From Thermomicrobiales bacterium (GTDB lineage: Bacteria; Chloroflexota; Chloroflexia; Thermomicrobiales; CADCWN01), in the NCBI GenBank assembly GCA_030446685.1, contig JAUJMV010000028.1, positions 24,235 to 63,725 on the forward strand: DNA of 39,491 nt. The letters are read 5' to 3'. A program made the position numbers and the translations under genes. Positions 30,919 through 38,126 of the stretch are shown one piece after another (within the stretch, counting starts at the first letter, position 1; every line of letters begins with the position of its first letter). The notes under the pieces were generated by a model, which saw only the letters and a list, made by a program, of their open reading frames with translations, had not been told where the DNA came from and did not search any database.

Positions 30919-31454
30919 AGGGCGTCTCCAGGGATGCTGAGCGTCAGCAGGCTACTGGCCTGGTATCCAGAGATGATGATACCACGGTCGGCCGAGTAGA
31001 CCACGTAGAGCAACGGCAAGGGCCTGGGACCGCGACGTTCCAGCGGCACCACCCGATCGGTCGCCGTGAGGGTCGCTGCGATGTGGCCTCCGCGGCGTGG
31101 ATAAACCAGCAGGCGTGCCAGCGGCTCCTGAACTGCCAGGCGGAGGTCGGCGAGGGAGGCCGCCTCGGTCGTCCCGTCCGCCCATTGTCCATCAGCGACG
31201 ACTCGCTGCACGAGGTGGGTCGTGAGGGTTGGACCGCGATCGCCGAGTGGGCGCCCGCGATAGGTCAGCCCGCGCAGCCTGCCCGGCACGGGCAACACCC
31301 GTGGATCGAACGGTGAGGTCGCGACGCGCTCGATGATCCTCTCGATCTCCCCCGCCCCGACGTTCCGCCGGGCCTGGATGAGCTCGCGGATAAGCCGGTC
31401 GGCCGGATGCTGGCTGAACTCCCCGCCGCTCGTGCCACCACCGGCGCTGCTCAC
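30903..31454 (-). CDS. Uncharacterised 183-aa protein
   Basis: Starts at a GTG (31454) with GAGGGGG about 10 nt upstream: SSAGGGTSGGEFSQHPADRLIRELIQARRNVGAGEIERIIERVATSPFDPRV. The middle has a GRLRGLTYRGRPLGDRG turn-rich part; the end is LPLLYVVYSADRGIIISGYQASSLLTLSIPGDALWLRR, a strand-rich segment. No signal peptide, membrane helix or catalytic motif was recognised. It overlaps the next gene by 16 nt and follows the Eis-like gene by 79 nt on the same strand. Upstream in-frame codons run antisense-like and are rejected. Confidence 0.65.
   Translation of the reverse strand: MSSAGGGTSGGEFSQHPADRLIRELIQARRNVGAGEIERIIERVATSPFDPRVLPVPGRLRGLTYRGRPLGDRGPTLTTHLVQRVVADGQWADGTTEAASLADLRLAVQEPLARLLVYPRRGGHIAATLTATDRVVPLERRGPRPLPLLYVVYSADRGIIISGYQASSLLTLSIPGDALWLRR
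30976..30984 (-). promoter_or_regulatory. Internal extended -10 ahead of the 95-aa gene
   Basis: TGGTATCAT on the minus strand inside the 183-aa gene, 58 nt before the 95-aa start; the same nonamer as at 8165. Confidence 0.45.
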
Positions 31455-31533
31455 AACAGCATCCCCCTCGGATACCGCGCCGTGCCGGCCCGCGGCGCGG
31501 CCACGTACCCCTTCTTGGTGCGTCCCCGCGCCG

Positions 31534-32730
31534 CTAGAACATGTCCGGCACCCACGGCTGCGGGCCGGCGAAGACCAGCCCGGCGAGCGCCAGGTCGCGC
31601 GCGGGGCCGTCGAGGAGGCCCAGGAAGTGGAGTTCGCCGGGCGTCTGGAAGCCGGTGTAGAGCGCCGCGAGGCCGCGGATGTCGAGCCGGACGCGCCCCT
31701 CCCCGCCTTCGCGGACGGCGCCGCGGCCGTCGGACAGGGTGAGGACGAAGCGCCGGTTGTTGGCCGGGAGCAGGTCGTCGCGCACGTCGAGGTGCAGCTC
31801 GGCGTCGAGCCCCGGCGGGTAGCCGCGCGCCGCCAGCGCGCCGCGGACATCCACGATCCGCAGGAGCCAGTCGAACGACAGGAGCTGCTTGTGCCGCTGC
31901 TCGGGGAGGAGGGCGACGAGGGGGTCGGTGGCGCCGCCGCCGCTCCACACGATGCGGTCCACCATCGAGCGGTGCCCCGCCAGGAAGGCGAGCAGCCGCT
32001 CGCCGGCCGCGCGGGTCAGCATCCGCAGGTCGAGGATGCGCAGGGGGTCCTCGCGGCCCGTCTGGGTGAAGACGACGTAGCCCTCCGCCCGCTCGCCGCG
32101 CACCGCCTGGTACGCGCGCGCCGTCTGCCCGTAGGGTTCGAGGATGCGCCACCAGACGAAATCGGGGCGGTCGAGGTTGCCCGCCGTCCGCCGGGCCGTC
32201 TCCGCATAGACCTCGCGCAGCGCCCCGTATTCGGCCTCTCCCACTGGCCCGACCGTCAGTTCCGGATCGCGCGCCGGTGCGCGCGGGTCGAGCGCGCCGA
32301 GCGGCAGTTCGTAGGTCGCGCGGACGCCGGCGCGCTCGTAGCCGGCGCGGCGGTAGAAGGCGAAGGTCGAGGGGTAGAGGGTGGAGAGCGGGTAGCCCGC
32401 GGCGTGCGCCTCCTCCAGCAGCCGCCGCAGCATGAAGAGCCCGACCCCGCCGCCCCGGTGCTCCGGCGCGACCCCCACGGCGGTGATCCCGGCCGTCGGC
32501 ACGCTGGCCCCGCCGAGCCAGTGCCCCATCGGGACGATGCCGAGCCCGGCGGCGATCCGCCCGTCGCGCCGCACGACCCGGAAGTTGGCCGCCCCCAGCC
32601 GCTCGATCCACAGGCGCATCAGGTGCGGCGGGAAGAGGAGCGCCTGGGACACGACCCGATCGAGCGTGTCCACCTCCTCCGCCCGCACCGGGCCGTACTC
32701 CAGGCCGTCCGCCGCGCCGGCGCCGCGCAT
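31534..32730 (-). CDS. Eis-like GNAT acetyltransferase
   Basis: An acetyl-CoA-dependent N-acetyltransferase of the Eis family, whose known members acetylate aminoglycosides and lysines. 398 aa, the usual length. GNAT domain 1: RLGAANFRVVRRDGRIAAGLGIVPMGHWLGG and the acetyl-CoA loop VGVAPEHRGGGVGLFMLRRLLEEA (about 85-108), then YPSTFAFYRRAGYERAG. The second GNAT-like domain includes ILDLRMLTRAAGERLLAFL. The C-terminal SCP2-like domain ends GLVFAGPQPWVPDMF; the terminal Phe carboxylate is the family's catalytic base. GGAAGGGAG precedes the ATG. Its natural substrate here is unknown. Confidence 0.92.
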   Translation of the reverse strand: MRGAGAADGLEYGPVRAEEVDTLDRVVSQALLFPPHLMRLWIERLGAANFRVVRRDGRIAAGLGIVPMGHWLGGASVPTAGITAVGVAPEHRGGGVGLFMLRRLLEEAHAAGYPLSTLYPSTFAFYRRAGYERAGVRATYELPLGALDPRAPARDPELTVGPVGEAEYGALREVYAETARRTAGNLDRPDFVWWRILEPYGQTARAYQAVRGERAEGYVVFTQTGREDPLRILDLRMLTRAAGERLLAFLAGHRSMVDRIVWSGGGATDPLVALLPEQRHKQLLSFDWLLRIVDVRGALAARGYPPGLDAELHLDVRDDLLPANNRRFVLTLSDGRGAVREGGEGRVRLDIRGLAALYTGFQTPGELHFLGLLDGPARDLALAGLVFAGPQPWVPDMF

Positions 32731-32832
32731 GCGCTTCTCCCTTCCACGCTCTCCGCCGGGAGCCGAGTCTGCTCTGCCGGGAGTCTACCGGATCGTGGCG
32801 GCGGGCGGGGCGGCCCTGCCGGGCGGGGCCGG

Positions 32833-32841
32833 TGGTACACT
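32833..32841 (+). promoter_or_regulatory. Extended -10 promoter of the DUF5678-retropepsin pair
   Basis: TGGTACACT on the plus strand, leaving a leader of about 150 nt before the GTG start at 33000. Confidence 0.5.
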
Positions 32842-32961
32842 AGAACAAGGTCGCTCGAGTGTGGGCGAGACGATATCGGACCGAACGGATGAGGCCCTGA
32901 GTATTCGCTGTGCCGAGCCTCCCCGCGGGCTGGGCGGGGGCGAAGACGCTGGAGGGATTCA

Positions 32962-32988
32962 CCGCTCCATCGCGCCGCGATGGAGCGG
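32962..32988 (+). promoter_or_regulatory. Perfect hairpin abutting the DUF5678 ribosome-binding site
   Basis: CCGCTCCATCG pairs with CGATGGAGCGG around CGCCG (11 bp). Its right arm runs directly into the GGGAGG ribosome-binding site before GTG 33000, so folding could affect translation of the pair. Confidence 0.55.
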
Positions 32989-32999
32989 GGAGGAACACA

Positions 33000-33299
33000 G
33001 TGCGAGAACCACAGACGGCGAGACCGACGCTCGCGACCGAGGCCGCCGATGGCGCCACGGCCACCGAGCGAGAGGCCAGGTTGCGACGGTTCCAGCAGGA
33101 TGCCGAGTATTTCGACGCGCATTACGAGGAATTGCAGGCACGCTATGCCGAGCGATGGATCGCCATTTACCACGGCGAGGTGGTTGGCGCCGCGCCGCAG
33201 CTCGATGATCTGCTGACGGCGATCATGGAACGGGGGATTCCGGCGGGGCAGGCCCTGGTGGAATTTGTCACCGACCGGGAAGACGTCCTCATCGTATGA
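33000..33299 (+). CDS. DUF5678 protein
   Basis: A 99-aa protein starting (V)REPQTARPTLATEAADG, then an acidic/basic helix and the DUF5678 core RRFQQDAEYFDAHYEELQARYAERWIAIYHGEVVGAAPQLDDLL...GIPAGQALVEFVTD. The domain is small and of unknown function and, as I recall, often encoded next to retropepsin-like proteins. GTG 33000 has GGGAGG 7 nt upstream and is preferred to an ATG 30 codons earlier. Its TGA overlaps the next start as ATGA, so the two are translationally coupled. Confidence 0.8.
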   Translation: MREPQTARPTLATEAADGATATEREARLRRFQQDAEYFDAHYEELQARYAERWIAIYHGEVVGAAPQLDDLLTAIMERGIPAGQALVEFVTDREDVLIV

Positions 33300-33763
33300 T
33301 CCGGGGCTGGTTCTCCTCCCCCGCGAGCGGCCGGCGCCCAATTGTCACCGGCCTGATCGAGTTCCCCGCCGCCGGCAACCGTGCCCTGGATCTGCGATTC
33401 CTGATTGACACCGGCGCTGATACGACTATCCTCGGGCCGCGCGACGCGCAGCGCCTGCGTCGGGAGTTGGCGCTCGATCTCGGTGCGCTCGCGCGGGGGC
33501 GCCCGGTGTCCGGCATCGGCGGACAGTTGCAGACCCGGACCATCGCGGCCACGATCGCGTTTCCCGGTGCGACCACACCCATCGCCCTGCCGGACTTGCC
33601 GGTCATGCCGCCGATGTTGCCGGTGCGGCCGATCCCCTCGCTGCTGGGCCGCGACCTGCTCGCGCGCTTCGCCCTCTTCATGGAGGAGCGCACCGGGCGG
33701 GTGATGCTGCTCGAACCGGCCGAGGCGGACCGGCTGCCGGCCGCCTTCCTGCCGTTGCCCTGA
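33296..33763 (+). CDS. Retropepsin-like aspartic protease
   Basis: A 155-aa single-domain pepsin-fold protein expected to act as a homodimer. The catalytic Asp is in LRFLIDTGADTTILGPRDAQRL (DTGA, residue about 38), followed by SGIGGQLQTRTIAATIAF and the hydrophobic-hydrophobic-Gly element PIPSLLGRDLLARFAL. No signal peptide is seen, so it probably acts in the cytosol. Cellular targets of bacterial soluble retropepsins are largely unknown. It starts within the stop codon of the DUF5678 gene (ATGA), implying tightly balanced synthesis of the two proteins. Confidence 0.85.
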   Translation: MIRGWFSSPASGRRPIVTGLIEFPAAGNRALDLRFLIDTGADTTILGPRDAQRLRRELALDLGALARGRPVSGIGGQLQTRTIAATIAFPGATTPIALPDLPVMPPMLPVRPIPSLLGRDLLARFALFMEERTGRVMLLEPAEADRLPAAFLPLP

Positions 33764-33784
33764 CCCGCGCGCGCCCCACGCCGC

Positions 33785-33793
33785 TGCTATACT
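33785..33793 (+). promoter_or_regulatory. Extended -10 promoter of the DUF433/DUF5615 pair
   Basis: TGCTATACT, about 56 nt upstream of the DUF433 start. Confidence 0.5.
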
Positions 33794-33848
33794 TCAGGTA
33801 GCGGAATGACCGTCTCTCCGCCGCGCGCGGCGCGAAAGCGAGAGGCTG

Positions 33849-34106
33849 ATGGTCGTAACGGATCAGGCACTCATCACCCGGCACATCGAGCAGCACCCCC
33901 GCAAGCACGGTGTAGCCGAAGCGCGGCTGGTGGATTCCAAGATCGCGGTGTGGGCACTCGTCGGCTACCTGCGCATGGTGGATGGCGATGTCGCCCGTGT
34001 GGCCTCCGACTACGATCTTCCCCGAGAGGCGGTGGAGGCAGCCTTGGCGTACTACCGGCGCCATCAGGCGGCTCTCGACGCTCGTCTCGCGGCCAACGGC
34101 TCGTAG
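33849..34106 (+). CDS. DUF433 antitoxin-like protein
   Basis: An 85-aa DNA-binding-like protein of the DUF433 (COG2442) family: ARLVDSKIAVWALVGYLRMVDGDVARVASDYDLPREAVEAALAYYRRHQAALDARL. The core is a winged-helix-like fold that reads sequence through the helix following DYDLP. DUF433 proteins are commonly encoded before DUF5615 PIN-like proteins and proposed as antitoxins. Here the next gene starts 8 nt after the stop. GAGAGG precedes the ATG. Autorepression at the TGCTATACT promoter is plausible but not shown. Confidence 0.85.
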   Translation: MVVTDQALITRHIEQHPRKHGVAEARLVDSKIAVWALVGYLRMVDGDVARVASDYDLPREAVEAALAYYRRHQAALDARLAANGS

Positions 34107-34114
34107 TCGCGCCG

Positions 34115-34509
34115 ATGGGGCGCTTCCACCTCGATCACAACGTCTCCCGGCAGATAGCCGAACTGCTCCGCGTCGCCGGCCACGACGTCGTCACCGCGCG
34201 CGAGTTGAGGTTGGAGGACGCCGATGACGATGTTCACCTCCTCACGGCGCTGCGCGACGATCGCATCTTCGTCACGCATAACGGCCACGACTTCATCCTG
34301 CTGCATTATGCCTGGCGACGCTGGACGCGCTTCTGGCAGATAACACAACTGCACGCGGGAATCCTCGTGGTGCCCCAAGTGCCGCACCTGCGCCGCTGGA
34401 AGCAGCCCGCGAACTGGACCGTCTCCAGCGTCGGGCGCCGCTGGCCGATGGGTTATACCAGTACGACTGGCAGACGACGCGCGACTGGCTGCGTTCGCCC
34501 CCACCGTAG
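34115..34509 (+). pseudogene. DUF5615 PIN-like toxin, C-terminus frameshifted
   Basis: A PIN-like (Mut7-C-related) nuclease partner of DUF433. MGRFHLDHNVSRQIAELLRVAGHDVVTARELRLEDADDDVHLLTAL and RIFVTHNGHDFILLHYAW hold the family's Asp, Glu-Asp and THNGHDF features, and ILVVPQVPHLRRW follows. After about 34407 the frame departs; the expected end (LADGLYQYDWQTTRDWLRSPPP, stop at 34509) is in the -1 frame. One extra C in the CCC at 34406-34408 would restore it. Uncorrected, the frame overruns into ccdA. Confidence 0.75.
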
Positions 34510-34533
34510 CCGCGGCGCGCGGTTCAGCCACGG

Positions 34534-34542
34534 TGCTATACT
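34534..34542 (+). promoter_or_regulatory. Extended -10 promoter of ccdA
   Basis: TGCTATACT, 34 nt upstream of the CcdA start; the same sequence as at 33785. Confidence 0.5.
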
Positions 34543-34575
34543 TCTCGTAGTCGTCAGTCTGCCGCTGGAGCGCCA

Positions 34576-35310
34576 ATGCTCGACCGGGTCAACATCGTCA
34601 CCGCGTTCCTGGCCGGGGTGCTGTCGTTCTTCTCGCCCTGCACCCTGCCGCTGGTGCCGCTCTTCCTCGGCCACCTGGCCGGGCTGACGGCGGACGAGTT
34701 GCGGGAGCGGGGCACGGCGGCGCGCGGCCTGCTGCTGCGCAACGCCGGGGCCTTCGTCCTCGGCTTCTCGATCGTCTTCGTGGTCCTCTTCGGCCTGCCG
34801 GCCGGCCTCCTGGGGCGGACCCTGGTCGGGCACCGCGACACGCTGCTCCAGGTCGGCGGCGTCTTCCTGATCGTCCTCGGCCTCAACACCCTCGGCGTCC
34901 TGCGCATCCCGATCCTGCTGCGCGAGTGGCGCGTCCACCGCCCGGTGGGGCGGCGCGGGCATTGGTCGGCCTCGCTGCTCGTCGGCGCGACCTTCGCCCT
35001 CGGCTGGACGCCTTGCATCGGGGCGATCCTCGCCACCGTGATGGCGATGGCGGCGACGACCGGCGGCGTCGGCGGGGCGGTCGGGCTGCTGATCGCCTAC
35101 TCGCTCGGCCTCGGACTCCCCTTCTTGCTGATCGCCGCCGGGTTCGGGCGGGCCGTCCCCGCGCTGCGCCGGGTCAACCCGCACCTGCCCGCGCTGGGCC
35201 GCCTCTCCGGCGTGCTGATCGTCGCGGTCGGCGCGTTCATGCTGGCCGGCGCGTACCAGGGCTTCTTCGCCAGCCTGATCCGCCTGATCCCCTGGCAGCC
35301 GCCCCTGTAG
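34576..35310 (+). CDS. ccdA: CcdA/DsbD-type thiol electron transporter
   Basis: A polytopic protein of 244 aa that carries reducing equivalents across the membrane, usually to cytochrome c maturation or other extracytoplasmic thiols. The two catalytic Cys lie in SFFSPCTLPLVP (C22) and LGWTPCIGAIL (C147), each in a Pro-Cys helix break. Six membrane segments are visible, including AFVLGFSIVFVVLFGLP and LQVGGVFLIVLGLNTLGVL. GGAG lies 5 nt before the ATG. No cytochrome biogenesis genes are adjacent, so the thiol partner is unclear. Confidence 0.93.
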   Translation: MLDRVNIVTAFLAGVLSFFSPCTLPLVPLFLGHLAGLTADELRERGTAARGLLLRNAGAFVLGFSIVFVVLFGLPAGLLGRTLVGHRDTLLQVGGVFLIVLGLNTLGVLRIPILLREWRVHRPVGRRGHWSASLLVGATFALGWTPCIGAILATVMAMAATTGGVGGAVGLLIAYSLGLGLPFLLIAAGFGRAVPALRRVNPHLPALGRLSGVLIVAVGAFMLAGAYQGFFASLIRLIPWQPPL

Positions 35311-35321
35311 CGCCCCCCTGT

Positions 35322-35360
35322 TCAGTCGAACGTCTGAACGTCGAACGTCCAACGTCCAAT
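35322..35360. repeat. Heptad-word arm H13 (word GAACGTC)
   Basis: GTCGAACGTCTGAACGTCGAACGTCC repeats GAACGTC/CAACGTC with a 7-8-nt period shortly after the ccdA stop. No clear partner arm is seen nearby. Confidence 0.7.
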
Positions 35361-35549
35361 GCTCCCGAGGCGCGCGCGGCTGCCGACTGCGAGGGCGCGT
35401 TCCCGCCGGGGCGGCTTCGGGAACCGCGCGCCGGGCGGCGGTGTACCAGGGACGCGGGGGGGGAGCGCCCGGTCCTGTGTCCCGCCGTGACCAGGCGGCG
35501 CCCTCGCGGATTATGAAAGGGTGAGGACCGAAGCGGCGCGGCCGGGCGT

Positions 35550-35579
35550 TTGCCCGGCTATCCGCCGGACTGGTATACT
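35550..35579 (+). promoter_or_regulatory. Promoter of moxR-DUF58
   Basis: TTGCCC (35550-35555), 18 nt, TATACT (35574-35579) with TGG before the -10. The -35 lies in a GCCGGGC/GCCCGGC hairpin (35541-35558). Confidence 0.6.
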
Positions 35580-35602
35580 TGCGCATTGGGTGTCGCGAGC
35601 AC

Positions 35603-35629
35603 GCGCGGCGCGTGGAATGCGCGCCGCGC
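35603..35629 (+). promoter_or_regulatory. Leader hairpin upstream of moxR
   Basis: GCGCGGCGCG and CGCGCCGCGC form a perfect 10-bp stem around TGGAATG, just downstream of the presumed transcription start. No T-tract. Confidence 0.45.
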
Positions 35630-35736
35630 CGCGCGATCGAGACCGGCCTTCGGCCCGCGGCCGCCGCCGTCTCGCCGCCCGAAGAACGCGGCGCCATCCC
35701 CGCCCCGACGAGGAGAGAGAGGAGTCGCAAGCCTAT

Positions 35737-36747
35737 ATGGAGGCCGCCCGCACGATCGCCGACCGCGTCAGCCGGAACGTCGAGACCGTCATCGTCGGCA
35801 AGCACCGCGAGGTGCAGTTGGTCCTGACCGCCCTCCTCTGCGGCGGGCACATCCTGATCGAGGACGTCCCCGGTGTCGGCAAGACGGTGCTGGCGAAGGC
35901 GATCGCCCGCTCGGTCGGCTGCACCTTCCGGCGCATCCAGTTCACCCCGGACCTGCTGCCCTCCGACGTCACCGGCGTCAGCGTCTTCAACCAGGCCAGC
36001 GCCCAGTTCGAGTTCCGCCCCGGCCCGGTGATGGCGCAGATTGTCCTCGCCGACGAGATCAACCGCGCCACGCCGAAGACCCAGTCGGCGCTCCTCGAGT
36101 CGATGGAGGAGCAGCAGGTGACGGTCGACGGCGTGACCTACGCGCTGCCGAACCCGTTCGTCGTCCTGGCGACGGAGAACCCGATCGAGTACGAGGGCAC
36201 CTTCCCGCTGCCGGAGGCGCAGCTCGACCGCTTCCTCCTGCGCCTCTCGCTCGGCTATCCCGACCGCGCCAGCGAGATCGACATCCTGCACCGCCAGCGC
36301 AACGTCCACCTGCTGGAGACGCTGGAGCAGGTCGTCTCGGTCGAGGAGCTGCTGGCGGCGCAGGGGGCGATCCAGGAGGTCCACGTCGAGCGGCTGATCC
36401 TGGAGTACATCGTCGCGATCGTCGAGGCGAGCCGCCGGCACGACGACGTCTACCTGGGGGCGAGCCCGCGCGGCTCGCTGGCGCTCTACCACGCCGCGCG
36501 CGCCTGGGCGGCGCTGCAGGGGCGCGAGTACGTGATCCCCGACGACGTGAAGGACCTGGCCGAGCCGAGCCTGGCGCACCGGCTGATCATGAGCCCGGCC
36601 GCGCGGATGAAGAACGTCGACAGCCGCATGGTCGTGCGCGAGCTGCTGACCAGCGTGCCGGTGCCGGGCGCGCGCGCCGGCGCGGCGACCGCCACGATCG
36701 ACGGGGGCCGCGGCGGTATCCTGCGCGGCCGGCGGACGCCGTCGTGA
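35737..36747 (+). CDS. MoxR-family AAA+ ATPase
   Basis: A chaperone-like AAA+ ATPase of 336 aa; MoxR proteins usually act with DUF58/VWA partners in metal insertion or complex assembly. Walker [17 protein letters not shown] (about residue 42), [21 protein letters not shown], Walker [22 protein letters not shown], sensor [23 protein letters not shown] (Arg finger region), and a C-terminal lid with [16 protein letters not shown] and [19 protein letters not shown] 35737 starts the family N-terminus; GAGGAG lies about 12 nt upstream. Its stop overlaps the DUF58 start (GTGA). Confidence 0.95.
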   Translation: MEAARTIADRVSRNVETVIVGKHREVQLVLTALLCGGHILIEDVPGVGKTVLAKAIARSVGCTFRRIQFTPDLLPSDVTGVSVFNQASAQFEFRPGPVMAQIVLADEINRATPKTQSALLESMEEQQVTVDGVTYALPNPFVVLATENPIEYEGTFPLPEAQLDRFLLRLSLGYPDRASEIDILHRQRNVHLLETLEQVVSVEELLAAQGAIQEVHVERLILEYIVAIVEASRRHDDVYLGASPRGSLALYHAARAWAALQGREYVIPDDVKDLAEPSLAHRLIMSPAARMKNVDSRMVVRELLTSVPVPGARAGAATATIDGGRGGILRGRRTPS

Positions 36748-38003
36748 GCGGGTTCGAGCGGCTCAACTGGGTCAAGGTCGCGATCTTCGCCGCGATCATC
36801 CTGGTCCTGGCGCAGATCAACGACTGGCAGCTCCTGGATCGCCTCTTCCTGGCGCTGGCCCTGCTGCTGCTCGTCACCTTCTGGTGGAGCTGGGCCAGCC
36901 TGCGCGGCCTGACCGTGACCCGCGAGAGCGGCGCCGACCGCGCCCAGGTCGGGCAGGAGTTCGGGGAGCGCCTGCGGATCACCAACGGGACGCGCTGGGG
37001 CAAGCTCTGGGTCGAGATCCGCGATCACACCACCATGCCGGGACACAACGCCTCGCAGGTCGTCAGCCTGCTGCCGGGGGCAGCGCCCGCTGGCACGTCC
37101 GCTCGATCTGCCTGCGGCGCGGGCGCTTCACGATCGGCCCGCTCTCCCTGCACGGCGGCGACCCCTTCGGCCTCTTCCCCCGCCAGGTCGCCCTGACCGA
37201 GACCCACGAGCTGATCGTCTACCCGGCGACGGTCGACGTCTCCTCGTTCGTCCTGCCGGTCGGCGAACTGCCGGGGGCTCGAATACGCAGGGGCGCACGC
37301 CGCAGGTCACGCCGAACGCCGCGGGGGTGCGCGACTACCAGCCGGGCGATTCCTTCAACCGGATCAGTTGGCGCGCGTCGGCGCGCACCGGTCGGATGAT
37401 GGTCAAGGAGTTCGAGCTGGACCCGACCGCCGACGTCTGGGTCGTGCTGGACCTGGACGCCCGCGCGCACGTCCGCGGGCTGATCCGGGATCTGGCCCAC
37501 GACGATCCGCTGGCGAACCTGCTGGCGAACGCGACCGAGGAGTACGCGGTGACGGTCGCGGCCTCGCTGGCGCGGCACTTCATCAACCAGAACCGCACCG
37601 TGGGGCTGATGGCGGCCGGCCAGCACCGCGAGATCATCCCGACCGATCGCGCGCGACAACTGCTGAAGGTTTTGGAGGCGCTGGCGGTCCTGCGCGCCGA
37701 GGGCGCCAGCCGCTGCCCGAGCTGCTGGTCGCCGAGGCGGGGCGCTTCGGACGCCACAGCACGGTCCTGCTGGTGACCGCCTCGACCGACGAGACGATCG
37801 TGCAGGCGCTGCTCGGCCTGGTGGCGCGCGGCGTCAAGGTGGTGGCGGTGATCGTCGAGCCGAGCACCTTCGGCGCGGCGGAGAGTTCGATCCTGCTGGT
37901 CAGCGGCCTGGCCGCGATCGGCGTGCCGACCTATCTGGTCAAGCGCGGCGAGGACATCGGCCGCGCCCTGGCCTACGGCGGCGGCGTGCTGAGCCGGCGA
38001 TAG
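36744..38003 (+). pseudogene. DUF58 protein, three frame breaks
   Basis: The membrane-anchored DUF58 partner of MoxR. GTG 36744 overlaps the moxR stop. Two hydrophobic segments (VKVAIFAAIILVLAQI, FLALALLLLVTFWW) are followed by LTVTRESGADRAQVGQEF and, across three frames, SARWHVRSICLRRGRFTIGPL, VRDYQPGDSFNRISWRASARTGRMMVKEFE (the DUF58 signature), WVVLDLDARAHV and RHSTVLLVTASTDETIV to 38003. Breaks lie after GGGGG at 37076-37080, after GGGGG at 37273-37277, and near 37710; each is repaired by one extra G or C. Three identical-type errors suggest undercalled homopolymers, with an intact gene of about 420 aa in reality. Confidence 0.8.
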
Positions 38004-38006
38004 GGG

Positions 38007-38119
38007 CGAACGTCGAACGTCCGAAGGTCGAACGTCTCGCTTCGACGGCGGGCGCACATCGGAATGTCTCAGCCGCTCACGGCGAGACCTTCGACCTTCG
38101 ACCTTCAGACCTTCGACCG
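38007..38119. repeat. Heptad-word inverted repeat H14 (GAACGTC/GAAGGTC)
   Basis: The left arm, 38007-38045 (GAACGTC, GAACGTC, CGAAGGTC, GAACGTC), starts just after the DUF58 stop. The right arm, 38086-38119 (GACCTTC repeated four times), ends just before the PrsW start. The loop is about 40 nt. Confidence 0.9.
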
Positions 38120-38126
38120 GGTGAAG

